Shown: piece after piece, positions 6,154 through 12,091 of the stretch
Layout: the number at the start of each line of letters is the position of its first letter
Numbering within the stretch: the stretch's first letter is position 1
Assembly: GCA_035310015.1 (NCBI GenBank)
Contig: DATGEO010000075.1
Coordinates: forward strand, 1 to 14,784
Direction of reading: 5' to 3'
DNA length: 14,784 nucleotides
DNA from: DATGEO01 sp035310015
Lineage (GTDB): Bacteria; Chloroflexota; Dormibacteria; Dormibacterales; Dormibacteraceae
The notes under the pieces: model-generated
The model's input: only the letters and a program-made list of their open reading frames with translations
The model's database searches: none
Told to the model about the DNA's origin: nothing
Program-made: the position numbers and the translations under genes

Positions 6154-7068
6154 ATGGTGCGCACGGTTCCCGCCGGGATCACGAAACAGGTCGGCAGCAC
6201 GCCGCTGCTGCGCGTGCGCCTGTTCGAGCGCGAGTTTCCGAACCTCGAGGTGTACGCCAAGGCCGAGTGGTTCAACCCCGGCGGATCGGTCAAGGACAGG
6301 CCCGCGCTCTCGATGATCGAGGACGGCGAGCGCCGCGGCACGCTCACGCCGGACAAGACGATCATCGACGCCACCTCCGGCAACACCGGCATCGCGTATG
6401 CGCTGGTCGGGGCGGCCAAGGGGTATCGGGTCAAGCTCGTCATGCCGGGCAACGTCAGCGCCGAGCGCAAGGCGCTGGTGACGGCTTTCGGCGCCGAGAT
6501 CGTCTACAGCGACGCGGGCGAAGGATCCGACGGAGCGATCCGCATGGTCCGCGACATCGTGGCCACGGACCCCGAGGCCTACTTCTATCCCGACCAGTAC
6601 TCGAACCCCGCCAACCCGCGCGCCCACTACGAGGGCACGGCGGTCGAGATCCTCTCGCAGGCGCCGGGGCGCGTCACCCACTTCGTCGCGGGCCTGGGCA
6701 CGACGGGAACCTTCGTCGGCACCGCGCGCCGGCTCAAGGAGCACGACCCGTCGATCCGCACCATCGCGGTCGAGCCCGACGACGCGTTCCACGGCCTCGA
6801 AGGCCTGAAGCATCTGCCCACGGCGATGGTGCCGAGGATCTGGACCGAGTCGCTGGCCGACGAGATCTGGTTCTGCCCGACCGAGCCCGCCTACGACCTG
6901 GCGCGCCAAGTCGCGCGCACCGAGGGCCTGCTCGTCGGCCACTCGAGCGGCGCCGTGCTGTGGGCGATCAGGCGGCTCGCCGAGAAGGTGAAGGAGGGCG
7001 TGGTGGTGACGGTGTTCCCCGATTCCGGCGACCGCTACCTTTCCACCGGGCTGTACGGCCGGCGATGA
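6154..7068 (+). CDS. cysM: Cysteine synthase, CysM-like (PLP-dependent beta-replacement)
   Basis: 304 residues from the ATG at 6154; GTG codons at 6151 and 6157 are in-frame alternatives. Fold-type II PLP enzyme with GSTPLLRV at the N-terminus, the PLP lysine in NPGGSVKDRPA, the substrate loop TSGNTGIA and the phosphate-binding GLGTTGT. It forms L-cysteine from an activated serine and a sulfur donor. The C-terminus (FPDSGDRYLSTGLYG) and EGLLVGHSSGAV resemble the mycobacterial CysM type, whose donor is a protein thiocarboxylate (CysO). The very next gene is a Mec-like JAMM peptidase in ATGA overlap, as expected for that pathway. A standard sulfide-using synthase or cystathionine beta-synthase-like enzyme cannot be excluded. 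Confidence 0.85.
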   Translation: MVRTVPAGITKQVGSTPLLRVRLFEREFPNLEVYAKAEWFNPGGSVKDRPALSMIEDGERRGTLTPDKTIIDATSGNTGIAYALVGAAKGYRVKLVMPGNVSAERKALVTAFGAEIVYSDAGEGSDGAIRMVRDIVATDPEAYFYPDQYSNPANPRAHYEGTAVEILSQAPGRVTHFVAGLGTTGTFVGTARRLKEHDPSIRTIAVEPDDAFHGLEGLKHLPTAMVPRIWTESLADEIWFCPTEPAYDLARQVARTEGLLVGHSSGAVLWAIRRLAEKVKEGVVVTVFPDSGDRYLSTGLYGRR

Positions 7069-7475
7069 AGATCGCGAAGGACGCGTTCGACGCGCTGACG
7101 GCGCACGGGGCCGAGGGCTATCCGCACGAGATCTGCGGCGTCCTCGTCGGCCCGCGGGGCGGGCGGCTGGCGACCCAGGCCAAGCGGGCTCGCAACATCA
7201 TCGTCGAGCGCGCGCGCGATCGCTATGAGATCGATCCGCTGGATCACATCCGCATCCAGCGCGAGGCCGACGAGGACGGCCAGGACATCGTCGGCTACTA
7301 CCACAGCCATCCGGATCATCCGGCGCAGGCCTCGCGCTTCGACACCGAGCGCGCGTGGGCGGGGTACGTGTACGTGATCGTCGCGGTCGAGAACGGCAAG
7401 CCGGTCGACGCCAACGCGTTCGTCGCCAGCCAGGACGGCGGCCCGTTCCATCCCGAGCCGCTGGAGGTCGTCTGA
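7065..7475 (+). CDS. JAMM/MPN+ metalloprotease, Mec (Mov34)-like
   Basis: 136 residues forming a single MPN+ domain. The catalytic Glu lies in YPHEICGVLVG. The zinc motif HxHx7SxxD is intact as HSHPDHPAQASRFD, giving two His and one Asp ligands. In Mycobacterium the homologue Mec cleaves newly made cysteine from the carrier CysO after CysM has loaded it. Overlap with the cysM-like gene (ATGA, 7065-7068) supports the same role here. No CysO/ThiS-like small protein with a Gly-Gly C-terminus is seen next to it, so the carrier must be elsewhere or the substrate differs. Its TGA overlaps a CTG codon (CTGA) in the frame of the next gene. Confidence 0.88.
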   Translation: MKIAKDAFDALTAHGAEGYPHEICGVLVGPRGGRLATQAKRARNIIVERARDRYEIDPLDHIRIQREADEDGQDIVGYYHSHPDHPAQASRFDTERAWAGYVYVIVAVENGKPVDANAFVASQDGGPFHPEPLEVV

Positions 7476-7504
7476 GCTCGAGCCGCGCCCAGGCGCCGGC
7501 AGGA

Positions 7505-8689
7505 GTGCGCTGGCTCAACCGCAACGTCGTCGGCATCGGCATCGCGGACCTCGCGGCCGACGCCAACTACGAGATGGTGTTCGCCGTCCTGCCGCTGTTC
7601 ATCACCGCTGGCCTCGGCGCGCCGGCGGTGGCCGTGGGCCTCGTCGAAGGCATCGCCGACGGCTCCTCGGCGGTCGTCAAGCTGTGGAGCGGCTGGTACA
7701 GCGACCGGATCGCCTGGCGCAAGCGGCTGGCGGTGGGCGGCTACGGTACGACCGTCGTCGGCCTCAGTCTTCTCGTAGCGATCACGAGCTGGCCTCAGGT
7801 GATCGTCGCCCGCGCGCTGGCGTGGATGGGGCGCGGGCTGCGCCAGCCGATCCGGTCGGCGATGCTGGCCGGCTCAGTCGGCAGGGAGGACCTCGGCAAG
7901 GCGTTCGGCTTTCACGAGGCGCTCGACACCGCGGGCGCGCTGCTCGGCCCGGCGGTCGCGTTGGCGCTGCTGTCGACGGGGAGCGGGTTCAGGACGGTGT
8001 TCTGGGTCGCGCTCATCCCCGGCGTCATCTGCGTGCTGCTCTTCGCGCTGATCACGCGCGACCCGCGCCACGAGCGCGCGAAACCGGTTTCGCTCCGCGT
8101 TCCCATGCCGCCCGGCTTCTGGCGCCTGATGGCGCCGGTCGCGATATTCGGCGTGGGCAACTTCGCGACCGCGTTCTTCACCCTGCGCGCGGCGCAGATG
8201 GTGCAGCCGGAGCTCACGCACAAAGCCGCGCTCGCGGCCGCGGTCGCGTTCTACCTGGCGCACAACGCGGTCGGCGCGGTGGTGTCGTTCCCCGCGGGCT
8301 GGCTGGCCGACCGCGTGGGCAAGGCGCTCGTGCTCTCGGCCGCCTACGCCACGTTCGCGGGCGCGTGCCTGGTCGGGCTGTTCGGGCACGGCTTCATCGC
8401 CCTGGGCCTGATGGCGCTGTTCGTCGGCGCGCAGAACCCAGTCGTGAGCTCGGTCGAGGGCTCGCTCACGAGCTCGATCGTCGAGGAGCGCCGGCTGGGC
8501 ACCGGGTTCGGCATCCTGAACGCGGTCAACGGCGTGGGCGACCTCGGCTCCAGCATCGTCGCGGGCGTGCTGTGGACGTTCGTCAGCCCCGCCGCGGCGC
8601 TGGGAGCTGGAGCCGCGCTGTGCACCGCCGCAGCCCTGCTGCTCAGGCTGCGAGCTCCCTCTCCAGCGGGGTCCGAAAGCCCGGGGTGA
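7505..8689 (+). CDS. MFS transporter (putative exporter)
   Basis: 394 residues from GTG 7505, with about twelve hydrophobic segments. The N-terminal half follows an MFS_1 pattern: IADLAADANYEMVFAVLPLF, then VGLVEGIADGSSAVVKLWSGWYSD and RIAWRKR (the loop 2-3 motif), and WMGRGLRQPIRSAML with FGFHEALDTAGALLGP. It is probably a proton-coupled drug or metabolite exporter; the substrate is unknown. The frame is open upstream to the mec stop codon, and CTG at 7472 inside CTGA would add 11 residues (MSSSRAQAPAG). GTG 7505 was chosen as the first conventional start that keeps the first helix. It ends 62 bp before the nucleotidyltransferase gene. Confidence 0.87.
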   Translation: MRWLNRNVVGIGIADLAADANYEMVFAVLPLFITAGLGAPAVAVGLVEGIADGSSAVVKLWSGWYSDRIAWRKRLAVGGYGTTVVGLSLLVAITSWPQVIVARALAWMGRGLRQPIRSAMLAGSVGREDLGKAFGFHEALDTAGALLGPAVALALLSTGSGFRTVFWVALIPGVICVLLFALITRDPRHERAKPVSLRVPMPPGFWRLMAPVAIFGVGNFATAFFTLRAAQMVQPELTHKAALAAAVAFYLAHNAVGAVVSFPAGWLADRVGKALVLSAAYATFAGACLVGLFGHGFIALGLMALFVGAQNPVVSSVEGSLTSSIVEERRLGTGFGILNAVNGVGDLGSSIVAGVLWTFVSPAAALGAGAALCTAAALLLRLRAPSPAGSESPG

Positions 8690-8729
8690 CGCGTACCGGT
8701 CCTAACCAGGGTTGGGGCCGACGTGCTAC

Positions 8730-8738
8730 TGATATGAT
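8730..8738 (+). promoter_or_regulatory. Extended -10 promoter of the MNT-HEPN cassette
   Basis: TGATATGAT: TG-A followed by the hexamer TATGAT at 8733-8738. A TTGGGG at 8712-8717 is the best -35 candidate but is spaced only 15 bp away. Initiation near 8745 would leave a leader of a few nucleotides before the ATG at 8752. Confidence 0.5.
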
Positions 8739-8753
8739 GCCATATGGCATCAT
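8734..8753. promoter_or_regulatory. Perfect 20-bp palindrome, probable operator
   Basis: ATGATGCCAT followed by its exact reverse complement ATGGCATCAT. It covers most of the -10 hexamer, the expected transcription start and the first two bases of the ATG at 8752. A dimeric repressor bound here would block transcription. The downstream protein has an N-terminal winged helix and is the obvious candidate. Confidence 0.75.
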
Positions 8754-9342
8754 GAGTGAGGTTATTCCGATCTTGGGAGCGTCGCGCACTCGCAGGCGGC
8801 TACTCGAGGAGTTCTACGCACACCCCAAACTCGAGGCGCACGTGCGGGAGATCGCCCGCAGAACCGGTGTCGCGCCTGGTCTGGCTCAACGCGAGCTGGC
8901 GCAGCTGCAGGTGTGGGGAGTCCTGACATCGGAGGTTATCGGGCGCTCACGGCGGTACCGACTTGACGACCGCTCGCCGATCGCCGCCGAGCTGCGCTCG
9001 CTGTTTCAGAAGACGGCGGGTGTTGAACGCAAGCTCAAAGATGCCCTCGCCGGGGTCGCCGGAGTCGAAGCCGCTGCGATCTTCGGTTCTTACGCAAACC
9101 AACAGGAACGTCCTGGCAGCGATATCGATTTGCTGGTTATTGGTCAGCCAGCAAGAGACGAGCTTTCGATCGTTCTCGACTCTGTCGAACGCAGCATTGG
9201 TCGCGAGGTGAACGCGGTCACGATGACACGAGCGAAGCTCACGGATGAGATCGAAAGGGGCAGCGCGTTCATCAAATCTCTGCGCGCCGGCAGGCTGATC
9301 GGTCTCGCCGGTGAAGTGTTCCCGGGCAACCGTCGTGGATAA
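8752..9342 (+). CDS. Winged-helix / minimal nucleotidyltransferase fusion (MNT antitoxin-like)
   Basis: 196 residues. Residues about 8-75 form a winged helix-turn-helix domain (TRRRLLEEFYAHP, HVREIARRTGVAPGLAQRELAQL, wing GRSRRYRLDD). Residues about 95-185 form a minimal nucleotidyltransferase domain with the complete GSx10DxD motif: Gly112-Ser113 in IFGSYANQ and Asp124/Asp126 in GSDIDLLVI. In MntA/HepT (type VII) systems such enzymes AMPylate and silence the partner HEPN toxin. The HEPN gene follows with overlapping ends. The start is the ATG at 8752, at the edge of the palindrome; in-frame ATGs at 8734 and 8737 lie inside it. G+C is visibly lower than in the flanking genes, suggesting acquisition as a cassette. 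The N-terminal domain probably makes it autoregulatory. Confidence 0.85.
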   Translation: MSEVIPILGASRTRRRLLEEFYAHPKLEAHVREIARRTGVAPGLAQRELAQLQVWGVLTSEVIGRSRRYRLDDRSPIAAELRSLFQKTAGVERKLKDALAGVAGVEAAAIFGSYANQQERPGSDIDLLVIGQPARDELSIVLDSVERSIGREVNAVTMTRAKLTDEIERGSAFIKSLRAGRLIGLAGEVFPGNRRG

Positions 9343-9799
9343 GGCTGCTCTTGATCGTCTGGTTGCTGACGGGGCGCTCGAATCTGCGGGACGAGATCCT
9401 GAGTGGGTGCGTCACGTCATCGAAGACGCTACCCGCGACCTGCGCTGGGCGAGAAGAAAGCTCGAGCCCGGAGAACTGGAACATCCCGCAGGTGCCGCCG
9501 CCGACGGATGGGAGGCAGCCTTGAAAGCGATACAGGGGTTCCTCAACCTAGCGCGGTTGCGGCTCGCGGACCGTCCTGGTCACCACCTTGCCGCATTGAA
9601 TGCGCTCGCGGCTCTTCTTGACGACGACGATCACAAGGCGCAGATCCGGCGGCTGCGCGAACTGCGTCGTGCGCGCAGGTCAGGCGTGTATGAGGTTGGC
9701 CCGCCACCCGATGTTGAGGCGCTCAATGCAAGTCTCAATGCCGCTGAGGACCTTTTAGCCGAGCTCACGAAGGCCGTCGACAGATATCTGTCTTCGTGA
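9335..9799 (+). CDS. HEPN-domain protein (partner of the nucleotidyltransferase)
   Basis: 154 residues from GTG 9335, all helical in appearance: WVRHVIEDATRDLRWARRKL, then a helix with GWEAALKAIQGFLNLARLRL, a PGHH turn (81-84), and a helix ending RRARRSGVYEV (111-121). This is the order seen in HEPN proteins encoded with minimal nucleotidyltransferases, where the last motif usually reads RxxRNxxxY or Rx4-6H. Here it reads RRSGVY: arginines and tyrosine are kept but the Asn and His are absent, so RNase activity is uncertain. The start overlaps the nucleotidyltransferase stop by 8 nt; an in-frame GTG at 9311 would add 8 residues. Role inferred: toxin or AMPylation target of the adjacent enzyme. 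Confidence 0.75.
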   Translation: MDKAALDRLVADGALESAGRDPEWVRHVIEDATRDLRWARRKLEPGELEHPAGAAADGWEAALKAIQGFLNLARLRLADRPGHHLAALNALAALLDDDDHKAQIRRLRELRRARRSGVYEVGPPPDVEALNASLNAAEDLLAELTKAVDRYLSS

Positions 9800-9911
9800 T
9801 CCGGGACAGAGCGCAGTCGGTCCATCGGTTCTGGCGCGAGGTGGTGGGGCAAGGCGATGCGGGCGCGGCGCTCGCCAGCGGAGATCCATTCCATTCGCGT
9901 CTAATTCACGC

Positions 9912-11264
9912 ATGGCCCGGCCCATCGTCGCCATCGTCGGCCGCCCCAACGTCGGAAAGTCGACGCTCTTCAACAGGCTCCTCGGCTGGCGCAAGGCGAT
10001 CGTCGACGCGCAGTCAGGCCTGACCCGAGACCGCCTGTACGGCGTCGCGGAGTGGCGCGGCCGCGAGTTCACGGTCGTCGACACCGCCGGCCTGGACCTG
10101 GACACGGCGAAGGACGAGTCGCGGGCGGCGATCGAGGCCCAGACGCGCATCGCCATCGACCAGGCCGACGTGATCCTGCTGATGCTCGACGTGCGCGCGG
10201 GCCTGACGCCGGTCGACCGTGACATCGCCGCCATGCTTCGCCGCTCGCACCGCCCGGTCGTCGTCGTCGGCAACAAGGCCGATTCGCCCAGCGAGCGGCA
10301 CTTCGCCCACGAGCTCCTGAGTCTCGGCTTCGACGAGCCGAGCCTGGTTTCCGCCCAGCACGGCGTCGGCGTCGGCGACTTCCTGGATCGCGTCGTCGAT
10401 CAGCTTCCGCCGCCCGAGCCGGAGACGCCGAGCGAAGACAAGCCCGACCGCTTCGCCATCATGGGCCGCCCCAACGTCGGCAAGTCGTCGCTCCTCAACG
10501 CGCTGCTCGGCGACGAGCGCGCGCTGGTGAGCCCGACGCCCGGCACCACCCGCGACCCGGTCGACACCGAGCTCCTCTTCGACGGGGTGCCGGTCGTCCT
10601 GGTCGACACCGCGGGCATCCGCCGCAAGTCCTCGAGCCGCGACCGCCTCGAGCGCTACAGCCTGCTGCGCGGCATCAGCGCGATGGAGCGCGCGGACGTG
10701 GTGCTGCTGGTGATCGAGGCGCAGTCCGGCGTGCTCGCGCAGGACCAGCACGTCGCCGGCTACGCGCTCGACGCAGGCAAGGGCCTGGTCCTCGTGGTCA
10801 ACAAGATCGACCTCGTCGAACCCGACAAGCGCCAGGCCGCGTACTGGCAGAAGGCCCTCGTGTCGGACTTCAAGTTCGCGGCTTACGCGCCGGTGGTCGC
10901 GGTCTCGGCCAAGACCAAGCAGGGGATCGGCACGATCCTGCCGGTCGCGCTCGAGGTCGTGGGCCAGCGGCGCGTGAAGATGCCGGCCAACGAGCTGAAC
11001 AAGGTCCTCAGGCAGGCGTTCGTCGAGCATCCACCGCCGAGCTTCCAGGGCCGCCGGCTCAAGCTCGGCTACGCGACCCAGGCCGGCGCCGAGGCGCCGA
11101 CCGTCGTGATGTTCGTGAACGACACCGGCCTCCTGCACTTCAGCTACCGGCGCTACCTGGAGAACCGGATCCGCGAGCGCTTCGGCCTGCTGGGTAACCC
11201 GATCAAGATCGTCCTGCGCGCGGGGGAGAGGCCGAAGGCGGCGACGAGAACCGGAGGGCGCTGA
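9912..11264 (+). CDS. der: Ribosome biogenesis GTPase Der (EngA)
   Basis: 450 residues with two tandem GTPase domains and a C-terminal KH-like domain, the layout unique to Der. Domain 1: GRPNVGKST (10-18), DTAG (57-60), NKAD (121-124). Domain 2: GRPNVGKSS (185-193), DTAGIR (232-237), NKID (297-300), SAK. The KH-like part includes NELNKVLRQAF and NRIRERFGLLGNPIKIVLR. Der is needed for maturation of the 50S ribosomal subunit. The ATG at 9912 gives the canonical N-terminus MARPIVAIVGRPNVGKS. The 112-bp region before it (9800-9911) has no recognisable gene; TAATTC at 9902-9907 could be a weak -10 giving an almost leaderless transcript. It is unrelated in function to the cassette upstream. Confidence 0.97.
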   Translation: MARPIVAIVGRPNVGKSTLFNRLLGWRKAIVDAQSGLTRDRLYGVAEWRGREFTVVDTAGLDLDTAKDESRAAIEAQTRIAIDQADVILLMLDVRAGLTPVDRDIAAMLRRSHRPVVVVGNKADSPSERHFAHELLSLGFDEPSLVSAQHGVGVGDFLDRVVDQLPPPEPETPSEDKPDRFAIMGRPNVGKSSLLNALLGDERALVSPTPGTTRDPVDTELLFDGVPVVLVDTAGIRRKSSSRDRLERYSLLRGISAMERADVVLLVIEAQSGVLAQDQHVAGYALDAGKGLVLVVNKIDLVEPDKRQAAYWQKALVSDFKFAAYAPVVAVSAKTKQGIGTILPVALEVVGQRRVKMPANELNKVLRQAFVEHPPPSFQGRRLKLGYATQAGAEAPTVVMFVNDTGLLHFSYRRYLENRIRERFGLLGNPIKIVLRAGERPKAATRTGGR

Positions 11265-11289
11265 CCGGCGTTTACATTTCCATCACCCA

Positions 11290-11305
11290 AAGCCGACAAC
11301 GGCTT
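11290..11305. other. Perfect hairpin AAGCCG-ACAA-CGGCTT between der and the response regulator
   Basis: 6-bp stem with a 4-nt loop, 25 bp after the der stop. No T-tract follows on either strand, so it is a poor intrinsic terminator. Its right arm overlaps a -35-like TTGACG, so it could instead be an operator. Confidence 0.4.
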
Positions 11306-11332
11306 GACGGGATGGTGATGTATTGCTCGTAT
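11304..11332 (+). promoter_or_regulatory. Putative promoter of the two-component operon
   Basis: TTGACG at 11304-11309, with TCGTAT at 11327-11332 after a 17-bp spacer. The -35 is good and the -10 poor. The response-regulator ATG follows 21 bp later. Confidence 0.3.
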
Positions 11333-11353
11333 GGCCGCTGAACCGCTGAAGAC

Positions 11354-12091
11354 ATGAGCTCCAAGGTCCTGGTCGTCGACGACGAGGCGCACATCGTGGA
11401 GCTCGCGCGCCTGTACCTCACGCGCGAGGGCTACGAGGTCGAGGGAGTGGGGGACGGAGCGCAGGCCCTGACCCGCTTCGGCCAGCTGAAGCCCGACCTG
11501 GTCGTGCTCGACATCATGCTGCCGGGCGTGGACGGCCTGACCATCTGCAAGGAGATCCGCAAGCAGAGCCAGGTCCCGATCATCATGCTCACGGCGCGCG
11601 ACGAGGTCACGGACAAGGTGGTCGGCCTCGAGGTCGGCGCCGACGACTACCTGACCAAGCCGTTCCACCCCCAGGAGCTGGTCGCGCGCGCCAAGGCGCT
11701 GCTGCGCCGGGCGCACGTCGAACCGGAACAGCAGAAGCTCATCCGCGCCGGCAAGCTCGAGGTCGACCTCGAGCGCCATGAGGTCCGCCACGGCAAGGCG
11801 CGCGTGCAGCTGCGGCCGAAGGAGTTCGACCTGCTCGCGCTCCTCGCCCGCCATCCCGGCCGCGTCTTCCAGCGCAGCGAGCTGCTCGACCTCGTGTGGG
11901 GTTACGACTTCCCCGGCTACACGCGCACGGTCGACGTGCACGTGCAGCAGGTGCGCGAGAAGCTCGCGGCCGCCGGCATCACGGACCCGAGCATCCAGAC
12001 GGTCTGGGGGGTCGGCTACCGCCTGGAGCTGGCGGGAGGCGGCCCGGGCGGGCAGGGCGGGCAGGGCGGTCAGGGCGGGCAAGCCTCCTGA
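11354..12091 (+). CDS. OmpR/PhoB-family response regulator
   Basis: 245 residues. Receiver domain at 4-118 with acidic pair Asp9-Asp10, phospho-acceptor Asp53 (VLDIMLPG), Thr80 and Lys102 (TKPF). The C-terminal winged-helix DNA-binding domain (about 128-226) includes LRPKEFDLLALLARHPG, the recognition-helix segment RTVDVHVQQVREKL and GVGYRLEL. It is a transcription regulator phosphorylated by the kinase encoded immediately downstream; targets are not visible. Residues 229-245 form a Gly/Gln tail (GGQ repeated four times) outside the folded domain, encoded by a 9-bp tandem repeat. The start is the ATG at 11354. The TGA stop lies in CTGA, where the kinase frame has a CTG codon. Confidence 0.95.
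   Translation: MSSKVLVVDDEAHIVELARLYLTREGYEVEGVGDGAQALTRFGQLKPDLVVLDIMLPGVDGLTICKEIRKQSQVPIIMLTARDEVTDKVVGLEVGADDYLTKPFHPQELVARAKALLRRAHVEPEQQKLIRAGKLEVDLERHEVRHGKARVQLRPKEFDLLALLARHPGRVFQRSELLDLVWGYDFPGYTRTVDVHVQQVREKLAAAGITDPSIQTVWGVGYRLELAGGGPGGQGGQGGQGGQAS
12046..12081 (+). repeat. Four 9-bp G-rich tandem units at the regulator/kinase junction
   Basis: Units GGGCGGGCA, GGGCGGGCA, GGGCGGTCA and GGGCGGGCA encode the GGQ tail. The plus strand satisfies the G-quadruplex pattern (GGG tracts with loops of 1-2 nt) and ends 7 nt before the apparent kinase start at 12088. Confidence 0.8.

Noticed and set aside
7684..8751. N-terminal extension of the nucleotidyltransferase frame across the MFS gene
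   Set aside because: It is shadow sequence; the promoter, the palindrome and the wHTH domain all point to the ATG at 8752.
9800..9911. Small RNA or tRNA between the HEPN gene and der
   Set aside because: No cloverleaf, no strong promoter-terminator pair and no conserved RNA motif were recognised.
11290..11305. Intrinsic terminator after der
   Set aside because: The hairpin is perfect but short and has no following T-tract on either strand; kept only as an unclassified hairpin.
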